Assembly: GCA_947311845.1 (NCBI GenBank)
Contig: CAMZMU010000062.1
Coordinates: 46,334,030 to 46,398,029 of the forward strand
DNA: 64,000 bases
Reading direction: 5' to 3'
DNA from: Poa pratensis
Taxonomy: Eukaryota > Streptophyta > Magnoliopsida > Poales > Poaceae
The notes beneath the pieces are model-generated. The model was not told where the DNA came from and did not search any database. It saw only the letters and a list, made by a program, of their open reading frames with translations. Positions within the stretch are counted from its first letter, which is position 1. Every line of letters begins with the position of its first letter. Below are positions 33,675 to 43,539 of this stretch, one piece after another. The translations under genes and the position numbers were made by a program.

Positions 33675-35911
33675 ATGGATGCACCATCTTCCTCCTCCTT
33701 CGTCCCGAGAACAAGTGTTGCACCATCTTCTTCCTCCTCCGTCTCCGGATCTTCAAGTGCAGCTTCATCTTCCTCCTCCTCCTCAGCAACAGGTACTTCT
33801 GCACAAAATAACCATCCAGTTTGAATTCAAAACTGTATTCAGCAACTGAATTCAAAACAAGTATGCCAAGTGTCATGCAAATGGTTTCAGAAAGGATAGG
33901 TCTTAGCCATTTGAAGTTTTCAATCTTTCATTTCGAAGGTTTAACTAGGATAACAAGTTCCCTAACACAATAAAATCAAGGACATTCCCTAGTTGGATAA
34001 CAAGTTCCCTAACCAGCAGCAAATAAAATGCTACAGTACAATAAACTACAGTATCACTATATTACAGATAAGATGGCTCTTGGTATAGATATCATATGAA
34101 ACCGAAATATGCATATCTCAGTGCAAATGAAATCTGGCTGCGACTGCATCTCAGGTCATCAGTCAAGATTTTTCAACTTAGTACAGGCATGGAATCATCT
34201 TAATCTGCTGCCACGCCCACAAAATGTCCAAAGATACATGGAAACCAACATATCACTGTCATCAGTCATCACAGAGTACTCACCAAATTCTTTCGCAACA
34301 TCTACTGAGATAGCATTTGCTTCACCGTTAATCCTTTTCATCTGTTCTTCGTTACCAAATCCTCCAAGAGCTACTGCTCTTCCCTCTAGACTGCTGCTGC
34401 CACCACCTGAAGATAACAACATAAATAGTTGTTAGTTCTCCAACTTCCAACTAAGCAAAGAAGCAATTGCGTCACCCAAACAGACTAAGGACACATCATA
34501 AAATAGGAAGACATGTTTATGTTTCTATTCCAGTTTCTAGCAGTATTTTCAGTTTCTAACACAGTTTCATCATTTTACAGTTTGTATCAATCGAAGAAAG
34601 AAAAACTTGCGAAATGATCAGAGGTTTGGAGCTTATCTTGCGCTAGAAGCACTCAAAAAAGCAAGAGAGGTACTCCCGGCTGACCATGCAGCTGACAAAA
34701 AACTTGTAGCTGAGCAAATTCAGGCTAGAGAGCAAATTCAGAGAGGGGAAGAAGTCGATGTGTCCAACAAAAAGAAAGGGAGATCTGGCCGGAAGAGAAA
34801 GGACCATGGTCTTGAGAGGATACCAACAATTCCTTACAACAAACGTTCAACCATGAGGGCACTTGCACTGTCTTTGAAAGTTCCCTATACATCATTGCAA
34901 AGGAGGCTAAAATGGGGCCAGATTAGGAAGCACACAAGCAATATAAAGCCCTATCTCAAGCTAGCCAACCAAATCGACAGGCTCAAATTCACTGTCTCGA
35001 TGGTGAATGAAAGAACTGTGTCGGATGCTATGCCTAAATTCATAGACATGTGAAAGATCCTGCATACGGATGAAAAATGGTTTGACTTCACTAAAAAAAG
35101 AGGACCTACTACCTATCGTCAGAAGAAGCTAATCCTGAGCGCAGTATCCAAAGCAAAAAACAGAATTGGAAAGGTAATGTTCCTTTGTGCAGTGGCGATG
35201 TCAAGGATTGATGCTGATGGAGTAACCTTTGATGGAAAAATTGGGATCTGGCCATTTGTTAAGTTAACTCCAGCTGTAAAGAAATCTAAGAACCGAGCCA
35301 AAGGAACTTTGGAAGTCAAGGCGGTGACAATTACAAGAGATGTCCATCGAGACTACCTATGTAACAAAGTAATTCCAGCGATTGAAGCCCTATGGCATGA
35401 TGATGACGAAGGGACGATCTATATTCAACATTACAATGCACGAACACATGTTTTGCCTAGTGACCCAGCTTTTAGAGCAGCTGTAGCAAAAACAGGGATG
35501 GATATCCAGCTAATGCAACAACCTGCAAACTCACCGGATATGAACGTGTTGGACCTTGCATATTTTAGGTCCATTCAATCTTTAACACTAGAAACTGCAC
35601 CAAAAAATCTGAGTGACCTCATAGAATCAGTTGAAGATGCTTTTCACAGTTATCCAGTGGATAATCTTGACAAAGTGTTCATAACTTTACAGTCAGTTAT
35701 GCTGGAAGTTATGAATGCTAGAGGTGGCAATAAATATGACACTCCACACATGAACAAGGACAAGATGTTGAGAGAAGGAACTCTGCCTATGGCTCTAAGG
35801 ATTGATGGTGAACTCTACCGAAAGACCTTGGAAATTATAGCTGCCTATGAAGCAGAGGCATTATCCTTGTCAAATGGAGCAACAACAAACAACAAAAGAA
35901 AGAGGAAATGA
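33675..35911 (+). pseudogene. Plant mariner-like transposase, inactivated
   Basis: Exon 1 at 33,675-33,792 encodes a Ser-rich N-terminus (MDAPSSSSFVPRTS). Exon 2 at 34,580-35,911 joins in frame after ttttacag. The helix-turn-helix region includes IPYNKRSTMRALALSL. Of the catalytic acids, the first is in HTDEKWF (about 35,070) and the third in NSPDMNVLDLAYF (about 35,540). The second motif, normally Q-x-D-N-A-x-T-H, reads QHYNARTH, so Asp is replaced by Tyr. An in-frame TGA at 35,051-35,053 interrupts the protein just before the first catalytic motif. The copy is dead, but the two halves are otherwise open. Confidence 0.9.
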
Positions 35912-36310
35912 GTACAAGAAGGAGTGGTCCTTGTTTAGAAGAAGAAAAATATTTTGCAAACAAATCTGTATGTTTAGGAGTATTTGTAATCACTAATATA
36001 TGTATGTATTAGCACTATATGTGCTCCTGTTCTATATATAGTCACCGAATTACAACAAGCATTGATAAATATTGATACAGTACTTGCAAGTGAGACAGCA
36101 AGCAAGTATCTGTGTTGTGAACTTGCTTGTTTACAGCACAGTATACTCAAGAATAGGAGTCCTAGAGACTACTGTTGTGATATTGCATGCTAAAATGTGC
36201 TCTTAGCTGATGAATCTTACAATGATATTGCACACATTACAACACAGGGGCAAAATTATTCAACTACAGCAAAGCAATACTCAAATAAACAGCAAAGCAT
36301 GCAAATGAAG

Positions 36311-36440
36311 TTTTTCAGTTAACAGCAACAACAAACACATCAATTGACAGCAGCAAGCAAACACATGCATTTTTCAGTTAGCAGCAGCAAGCACATGACA
36401 GCAGCAAGAAAGCACATGAAGTTTTCAGTTAGCAGCAGCA
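36311..36440. repeat. Short tandem repeat (about 54 bp period)
   Basis: Three partial units around tttttcagttagcagcagca at about 36,311, 36,367 and 36,421, downstream of the mariner transposase. Confidence 0.6.
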
Positions 36441-36759
36441 ACAACAATACTAAAGGCAGGAACAATTTCATTAGCCAAAGCGCGGGATTGCTGCTTTCTC
36501 ATCTAATAATGGTGTATACATGGTTGCGGAGACACAGAGAGAAAATCAGACCAACTAGTTTGATGTGTAGAGAAGATGTTGTGCTCCTGACGATATTTTA
36601 AAAGAGGACTATTGAAACCATGCATGCGGCCAGACATATGTTCGAAGGAAATTATTGGAAGGGGAATTGGATTTCTTCACGGAGGTAGGCAGGCGTAATT
36701 TCTTCACGGAGGTAGGCAGGCGTACCGACAGGGATTGGAGGTAGGCGAGCTAGTCATAC

Positions 36760-36873
36760 CTGGTGCGCTCGCCGGAGTACTCCATGTGGATGGTGTCGAC
36801 GAAGAATTGCAGAGTGGGGAAGCCCTGCACAGCGTGCTTCTGCGCCAGGTCCGCGTCCTCGATGCCTCGGTCC
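36760..36873 (-). pseudogene. Captured protein disulfide isomerase exon fragment
   Basis: The minus strand reads ADLAQKHAVQGFPTLQFFVD, then HMEYSGERTR, which is the thioredoxin-fold segment of plant PDI (canonical VQGFPT...FF.DG...Y.GERT). A donor-like ag|gtatga follows at about 36,760. It is an isolated fragment inside the mariner-like element, without a CxxC active site. Confidence 0.75.
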
Positions 36874-37021
36874 GCATCTGGCCAAGAGTGGCGCCCGCCT
36901 CCTTGCGTCTGGCCTCACCGGCCGCAGCCACTGGATCCGGTGCGTCCTGTCTCACAGCCACCGGATCCGGCCTCTCCGACGCCGGAGATGGCGATTCCTC
37001 GCCGGCTTAGACCAAAAGATC

Positions 37022-37400
37022 AGATCTTTTCTTGAGGTTGGCGGTGGAGACGTCTTCCTTGGTCTCGTTGGAGGAGAAGAGGGCGAGCCCGCTGACCATC
37101 TCGTCGCAGCGGCGCTGCAGGTCGACCCCCCTGCGGATCCATTCCTGCCAAAGAAAAACCAAGCACGTGAGGAGGAGGAATCACACGAATCGAGGGACGG
37201 CGATCGGGGAGGGAGGACGGAGGGGGACCTGGTCGAGGGAGGAGCTGAGGCGAGCAAGTGGAGGTGGGAAGCAGAAGAAGTCACGGATAGGGAGGAAGGC
37301 GAGGAGAGGAGCTTGGGCAAGACGAGGCGAGGGGAGCACGCCGGTGAGGGGAGCAGAGAGAGGGAGCAGGCGAGCGGCGACGAGCTGAGAGAGAGAGAAA
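37022..37400 (-). pseudogene. Captured TAP46 (PP2A regulatory subunit) gene fragment with intron
   Basis: The minus strand 37,149-37,027 reads RRCDEMVSGLALFSSNETKE, then DVSTANLK, the conserved N-terminal part of TAP46/alpha4-type PP2A regulatory subunits. It is preceded by a good acceptor (tttctttggcag) and an apparent intron. Farther upstream, about 37,230-37,400 is GC/CT-rich and could be the first exon, ending SSSLDQ at a donor. Retention of the intron means capture was at DNA level. Confidence 0.7.
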
Positions 37401-37720
37401 GGTGGGTCGTGCGAGTGGGTCGAGTGCGGGTGGGTGGAGACGTGGAGTGCGGGTTGAGACAGAAAAGTCTGGAGTACGTTTTTGAAAATAACCAGCTCCG
37501 AATCTTTTTTCGGATCGGAGGGAGTATATATCTATGCACATGACGTAAAATATGACGTAAAATATTAAAAGTTTACATTAACCACATATTCTTTTTCCAA
37601 GACGTCCATAAATAACTGATATAAGCAATAAGCAATATCATATTACGACAAAAGTCTAAACGAGTTGCAAAATATAACAAATAATATTCCCTTCTAATTT
37701 GATTACCTCAAATAATGCTT

Positions 37721-39370
37721 CATTGCTTCACAAAAAAACTTCTCCGGGCATTCCTGGATGCAAAATCATTGAGGACAATTTCAAGATCAATGTTGTCCAA
37801 AATATCCTTCTCAATACAGCATGTAGCTAAGCCATTGAATCTGTCTTGTAACATAGTTGACCTCAAACAATTTTTCAGTAGAGAAACTTCTTTCAGCGGA
37901 GGCTACAGTCACAGGTACAGTCAAGAGGATCCGATAGGCAACTGACACATTTGGATAGCAATCTACGGCTGTAACAAACTGAAGAATCTCATACGCCGAC
38001 ATCAAATTATCTAGCAAAGTCACTTGCAACACTTTTAACTCAGAGAAAAAATCATCAAGATCAACATCATGTGACTTGCCATTAGTAAAAGTGTTTGCAA
38101 ATATAGTGCAAGATTTTCGTAAATTACTATATCATCCAAGGACTTCAGATTATTTGAGTTGAACAAGAAACCGAACACCTTTTCAAATGTCTTGAGCTGC
38201 TCAAATCGACTAGTCAATGAAGCAATAATTAATTGCAGTGTCAACAATGGTAAGGAAGTAAGAAACTCTGAAGTATTCAATAGCTGAAAGTTGTAGTTCC
38301 TCTTTATCATTTATTTCATCAAAATGCCTCTTCCTTTTCCTTTAACGTTTTGTACGAAATTTTGGCTCTATGTCCATACTTGATGCAATGGTTTTGGCAC
38401 TCTCAATACTAGAATAGAAACCTTCATATCTGTACTTCTGAAAATATGAAATGACCCCTTCGATGTGTTTGAGAGTAGCATCGATGCACACAATTTTTTC
38501 CTGTAGCTTTTTGCTCACCATATTGATAGAAAATAGAATATCATGCCAAATAACCATACCAACTAAAGTCTCAAATTTCCCAAGTGCACTGTACAAGGAT
38601 TGAGCATCAGTTACTGTAGCTGGATCATCACTGGAAGACTTCTCTAGTTCCTTCAAAGCTGCTCTTACTTGGAGAGTCTGGTACCTTATAGGTTGCACAC
38701 TCTTTATTCGACTCTCCCAACGAGTATCAGACAAAGGTTTGAGAGTCAGATTTGGAACATTATCAAGCAAAATCTTCCACCTTTTAGTAGAACGTGCGAA
38801 CAATACATAAATACGCTGTATTAGACCAAAAAATGAAATAGCTTGTTCGCAAGATTTTGCCATATCGCAAAGAGTGAGATTCAAACTATGACATGCACAC
38901 GGCATATATAAAGCTTTTGGGTTAACTTGTTGCAACCGAAATTGAACACCCTGATGTTTTCCCTTCATGTTAGATCCATTTTCATAACCTTGTCCTCTCA
39001 CATCTTGTTCATCACCATTCCGAGCATCAGGGGAAGGCTGCACATTTTGCTCTCCCATTCTGTCCTCATTATCATCAACATCTGCATTTAAATACAACAA
39101 TTTGTAATTAGTTACTTACTTCTACAAAAATCGACCCTACTTAATTAACAATTACTTACTGTGATTCGATTGTTCTTTGGCTTCATGATCGTCATTTGTA
39201 TCATGCTGATCATCTTCTCCGTGTTCGGATTCTTGCCTCTAATTTTCGACACCACTAGTACCAGCTCCTGGAAAATACCTCTTTAAAGCACCTTTTTGTG
39301 ACTCAATAAGTGCAATATGTCGTTTTCTTAATTTCCTTTTCTCAGCACCGGATTTATGTTTCGGCGGCAT
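37721..39370 (-). pseudogene. hAT transposase (ZMYM1-like), decayed
   Basis: Pieces on the minus strand: an N-terminus MPPKHKSGAEKRKLRKRH starting at 39,370 and stopped by an in-frame TAG about 43 codons later; a central block at 39,100-38,342 with YMPCACHSLNLTLCDMAKS and LSDTRWESRIKSV; and the C-terminal hAT dimerisation region with NVSVAYRILLTVPVTVASAE then RSFS at about 37,960-37,850, in a shifted frame. The zinc-finger and upstream catalytic region are missing between the first two blocks, so the element is internally deleted as well as frameshifted. Confidence 0.85.
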
Positions 39371-39879
39371 TGTAACACCTAAAATTGCAATTTAGGAATT
39401 AGGATCAGATCAACTAGAGATAAGGGCAATATCTAACCACTGAGAGCAGACTAACAGAGGAAATATTGCACGGACTGACGGAGACGGACTGACAGACGTA
39501 CCTTCCGGTGGGGGATGGTCGCCGTCGCCGAACAGGTGTAGGGCAAGGGCGCTCCGTTTCCGGCAGTCGACGCAGTCCGATTTTCTCCAGCGCGCGGCGG
39601 AAGACAGCAAGTGGCAGGCGCGGAGAATACGAACAAGCGAGGCGAGAAAAGCTAGATCGATTGATTGGGCTAGCTAGGTGCGTGCGTGTCTTTTCCTCTC
39701 CCCTTATGGGCTGCTGACGTGCTGCGCTTGGGCCTTGACAAAAAAATTCAGCTTACTAATGCATAGACATACATACGCAGGTATGGGCCCCCTCCAGCCA
39801 TGGGCCCTTGTGCACTGCACAAGGTCGTCTAGGTAAGCCGGGCCTGCTCTCCGGCAGCCCCACGTTTTAAGACCTTTTC

Positions 39880-40022
39880 GCTATATGAAAAGGATGCTCC
39901 ATGTGCGGCAGATCTTGTGCCAAAGAAAAACGAGCGGAAATCCTTTTCCTTTTTCATTTGACCTTTTAGTTATAGTTGTTTTTATCTACGGTACGTGTTT
40001 TACCTATATGAAAAGGATGCTC
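39880..40022. repeat. 22-bp direct repeat
   Basis: ctatatgaaaaggatgctcc occurs at about 39,882 and 40,001, the second 119 bases after the first. It may mark a small tandem duplication beside the hAT insertion. Confidence 0.7.
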
Positions 40023-40080
40023 CATACTCACAAACTTAGCTCCCCTTTATTTATCACATATCTATGCATGCAAAATAGTG

Positions 40081-41165
40081 GGTGCCATGGGGGGCAGTGG
40101 TGCACCCTCATCCAACCGTTGGATACACTATAGGGAGCACAAGATTGGTTCCAATCCAAACGACAAATATTCACGGCGTCATACCGAGAGCACAGAATGA
40201 TTGCATGTTGATTTTTTTCTCTCTCCTACCCATCATCTTTAAAGAATTCTACACACATGACATTAAATGTTTCATGCCTTGAACTAGTTCTTTAAGGAAT
40301 TCAATCTAGTGGGGGAATTGTCTAAAGTGGAATTGTTTAAAGGAATTCAATCTAGTGGGAGAATTGTCTAAAGTGGAATTGTTGCTTCGTTGTTACCCAC
40401 GGAGTAAAGCTTATTTCAGTAGTACTTGTAGCCGTCTTCTCAAGGTTTGAATAGGACAAAGTGATGGGATCTGTGGACATTTCTTGTGGTTCGTTTATTG
40501 CCTTTGTGAACTTGTTCCGGTACTTGTAGCTGTCTTCTCAAGGTTTTGGATTATTCAACGATCAGCACAATGTAAATGAAAAAAAGAAAAAACGCATACG
40601 AATTGTATGTTAGGACAGCACAGAAAAATACACCAAGAACAATTACATTATGTAGGTGTTGTCGCCCCAAGAGTACAACGACACGAGAAAATCTAAACAT
40701 ACATTAAAATTTAAGACGTAGATGAAAAAAGTAAAACGCATAGGGAATTGCACGTTCGGATAGTAAAACAAACCACCAATAACCGTACATTTGAGATGCT
40801 GCCACCCCACGAGCTAAAAACGAAATGCCGAAAGGTAAACATACATTGAAATTAAAGAAACTAAAGTTTAAGAAAAAAGACAAAACACCACCATGCCGGT
40901 ACAACACGGGAATTGTTGTGTGGATTGTCTAAAAAGGTGTGACCGGCTAGCACCTGCAAGAAGATTCACACAACAATGTTTCCACGTCTGAGTTATGTCT
41001 AGTGTTTTTTGGACAGCAACACATGCAAATAGGTCAAGAGAAATAGACGGAAAACTTCTGCCGTTGATGAAGAGACGGTTCTTCCAAGTATGGATTCATC
41101 AAGAGAGTACATGTGCGCTTTATCCAACGGTGGCCACCATATGCACCACTACCCCCCTAGGCACC
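40081..41165. mobile_element. Possible Mutator-type non-autonomous element
   Basis: The ends form an imperfect inverted repeat of about 45 bp: ggtgccatggggggcagtgg at 40,081 against the inverse of ccaccatatgcaccactacc...ggcacc ending 41,165, including the shared tccaacggt/accgttgga block. No clear target duplication was seen, so the assignment is tentative. The interior is noncoding. Confidence 0.5.
40290..40868. repeat. Cluster of direct repeats inside the possible MULE
   Basis: Three sets: a 45-bp unit beginning aggaattcaatctagtggg at about 40,296 and 40,340; acttgtagc(c/t)gtcttctcaa at about 40,421 and 40,511; and a diverged unit of about 144 bp containing ctaaacatacatt(a/g)aaatt, at about 40,576 and 40,719. 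Confidence 0.7.
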
Positions 41166-41169
41166 AAAT

Positions 41170-42160
41170 CCGCGTTGATCTATGCATATGAGCTATACTA
41201 GATGACCAGCCTAACATCAATATGATTCAATCATTTCATTACTCAACATAAGACAATATAATAACATTTCAAATGCATAATCTTGAACACTCAATTCAAA
41301 TTTAAACATAGTTTGAAGTCCGAATATATGAACAAGCATAGAACAAGTTCATAATTGACACACGCCATATTCAGAAAAACTTGTGAGTGTTGTCGTGACC
41401 TTTACTTACTTTAGAACATATAGGTCATTTGATAAACAAGAGATAACTTAAGGGACTAAATTGCACAAAACACTTCGTGGGAAAATGCTATTTGAGCTCA
41501 GACTCAACAATTGAATTTAAAAGAATATACAATTAATCTTTCAGTTTAAATAGTGCAGTTGGATTACAATAAGAGTTTAATGGTATGTTACAAGGTTTGG
41601 CAAAATATTATAAAGCCCAAATGGAATACCATATGTGAATATTACAAGTGTACAATAATACAACTTTCTCTTAATTATTACAATTGAATAAATTTAGCAA
41701 AACAAATATAAAACCTAAACACTAATCATGATCTTCCTAATCTTATTGCACCTAAAAAATTGTGGTTAGGGAGGTTAGGGAAAGAATGTGTGCACCTCCA
41801 ACGGAGATTGCATGCGTTTGATGCAAGAGAGTGGTCTTCACGGCCCATGAAGTAGTCTAGACACTAATCTAACCACACAACAACAACCTAAACTGAGTAT
41901 CAACATAAGCAAGGCAACCAAATTGGAGTTGTGTGTTTGTTAATCACGACTCCTTGTCACCTTCTCCGCCGCGGCCCGCCTTGTCATCTCCTGCTCCATT
42001 GAGACCGGTTGGTGGTGGCGATGGAAGAGAGGGTGGATGAACAAGGAGTTCGTGTGGTCTCTGTAGTGGAAGGATGAGTTCTGACGAACACGAGGGTGCA
42101 CGCGCTTGGTCCAAATCGCTCATGTGAACTTTGAAGAAATTGATATTTTTAATACATGAT
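41170..42160. other. AT-rich noncoding stretch
   Basis: No gene seen. A short G+C-richer piece at 41,940-42,110 could be a gene remnant, but nothing is recognisable. Confidence 0.3.
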
Positions 42161-42161
42161 A

Positions 42162-42428
42162 CTCCCTCCGTTTCTTGATATAAGGCGTATAGTTTTTCCA
42201 GAAAAGATCCAAAATTTTAGGTATAATGTGATTTATGGACAATTTTACCCATCCAACAATGAATCCTAATTTATAGGGTGTATTGTATTCAATCAGTGTC
42301 TATTAGGAACTCATATCTCCCAATGTTTCAAGAAGAAGATGAGTCAACCGTATGCCAAATACTCACATCTTAATATTTGTTCAGAAGATTATACACCTTA
42401 CATTCTTAAATTTCATAAATGGAGGGAG
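42162..42428. mobile_element. Stowaway MITE, 267 bp
   Basis: TIRs ctccctccgtttct (left) and ataaatggagggag (right), flanked by TA at 42,160-42,161 and 42,429-42,430. AT-rich and noncoding, typical of grass Stowaway elements. Confidence 0.85.
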
Positions 42429-43182
42429 TAGTTAATTTGGTGAAACTCTTCGTTGCATCCAGTCTTCTCAACAAAAAAAATCAACTTCGGTATGATGGAG
42501 AGTATTTAATTAACATAAAAACGAGGAAGTTTGGGGGAGAAATTTACAATTATCCCACTAAAAACCGATTTGGTAACGAACTATTGGGAACTTTTGGATC
42601 TTGAACTAGACCTGCATGATACCCTCTAGTCTTTGAATTACACATTAAATAGAAAAGGCCTAACACGTTTTATTTTCATTGTAAAATATCAAAGTTCAAC
42701 TGAGAATGCTGATTGCGAATATTTTCCAGCAATTAAACCGAAGTATGAAATTTCTAATTTGATATCAAATCTGATTATCTGAACGAGCTAGAGGTGCTTA
42801 TCACGTTGGCTCGATTCGGGCATGCTCGTGTACCCAGTCAGAACCCGTATCCACTCTGAAAAAATGGCTTTTGCTCTATCTAAGTCGACTGAAAAAAAAT
42901 TCAGCGTCAGTCGAATCTCAGTCCGTCCGTTCTCGTCAAGATTGGTGTCCCCGCGTCAGCTGTGTGCGCGCGTGTCTGTCGTGGTTCGCGGGGCAGTTTT
43001 TGTGTTATCGGGTTTGGATTCTGCTTTGTTCGGCCCGTTTTCTGTGCGGCCCGGTGGGAGGAGATAATGTTTTGAATTTTTTCTCCCGTTTTTGCTGGCC
43101 GCGTGTCTATTTCTTCATTTCACCTGGCCGCGTGTCTGTCGGGAGGAAGAGAGAGAAGGGGCGGAACTGGGGTGGCGGACGG

Positions 43183-43247
43183 CATGGCGGAGATCCGCGG
43201 CGGCGAGCGAGGGCAGAGCCGTCGCCGGAGGCGGTTCAGGTGCAGAT
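43183..43247 (+). other. Possible alternative first exon of the Ulp1-like gene
   Basis: An ATG at about 43,183 starts MAEIRGGERGQSRRRRRF and ends at an ag|gtgcag-type donor. Its first seven codons encode the same MAEIRGG as the main first exon at 43,540-43,583, in nearly identical DNA. It is either an alternative first exon or a duplicated relic. Confidence 0.4.
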
Positions 43248-43290
43248 CCTTCTTCTCAGTATTGTGTATAGCATCTCGAGTGGGAGGGGC

Positions 43291-43408
43291 GCTCTGTGGT
43301 GGGTTGTCGCGCGGGCGCGGTAGTGGTGGGTCTCCGGGGGTCGGGCGGTGCTCTGTGGTGGTTTGTCGCGGGGGCGTGGTAGTGGTCGGTCTCCGGGGGG
43401 GCGGTGGT
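43291..43408. repeat. 59-bp tandem duplication in the 5' region of the Ulp1-like gene
   Basis: Two units beginning gctctgtggtgg at 43,291 and 43,350, with matching gtagtggt(g/c)ggtctccggg blocks. GC-rich. Confidence 0.75.
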
Positions 43409-43539
43409 GGGTCTCCGGCGCTGCGCGCTGCCGTGGGTCTCCGCCGCCGCCGCGTGTCTCTTTCGCAGCAGAGAGAGGAGAGGGGCGGCGGAACAGAGGA
43501 TTGATTCCTCTTTTCTCGCCGGCAGCTGGTGCCGCCGTT

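Larger units (their letters stand above)
33268..37524. mobile_element. Mariner-like element (Stowaway/Osmar type), 4.3 kb
   Basis: TIRs of about 29 bp: ctccctccgatcc...gattcggag at 33,268, and its inverse ending cggatcggagggag at 37,524, with about two mismatches. A TA target duplication lies at 33,266-33,267 and 37,525-37,526. It encodes a plant mariner-like transposase (+) and contains fragments of unrelated host genes near its right end. It is nested in the hAT element within 70 bp of that element's left end. Confidence 0.9.
33202..39846. mobile_element. hAT transposon interrupted by a mariner-like element
   Basis: Ends are cagggccggct (33,202) and agccgggcctg (to 39,846), forming an 11-bp TIR with one mismatch. 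An exact 8-bp target duplication, ctctccgg, lies at 33,194-33,201 and 39,847-39,854. Without the nested mariner-like element it is about 2.4 kb. It carries a decayed minus-strand hAT transposase related to the TTF-type/ZMYM1-like group. It sits inside the second amidase copy. Confidence 0.9.

Noticed and set aside
43103..43504. Open frames in the GC-rich region upstream of the protease gene
   Set aside because: They arise from a 59-bp GC-rich duplication. Only the short MAEIRGG segment is a plausible exon.
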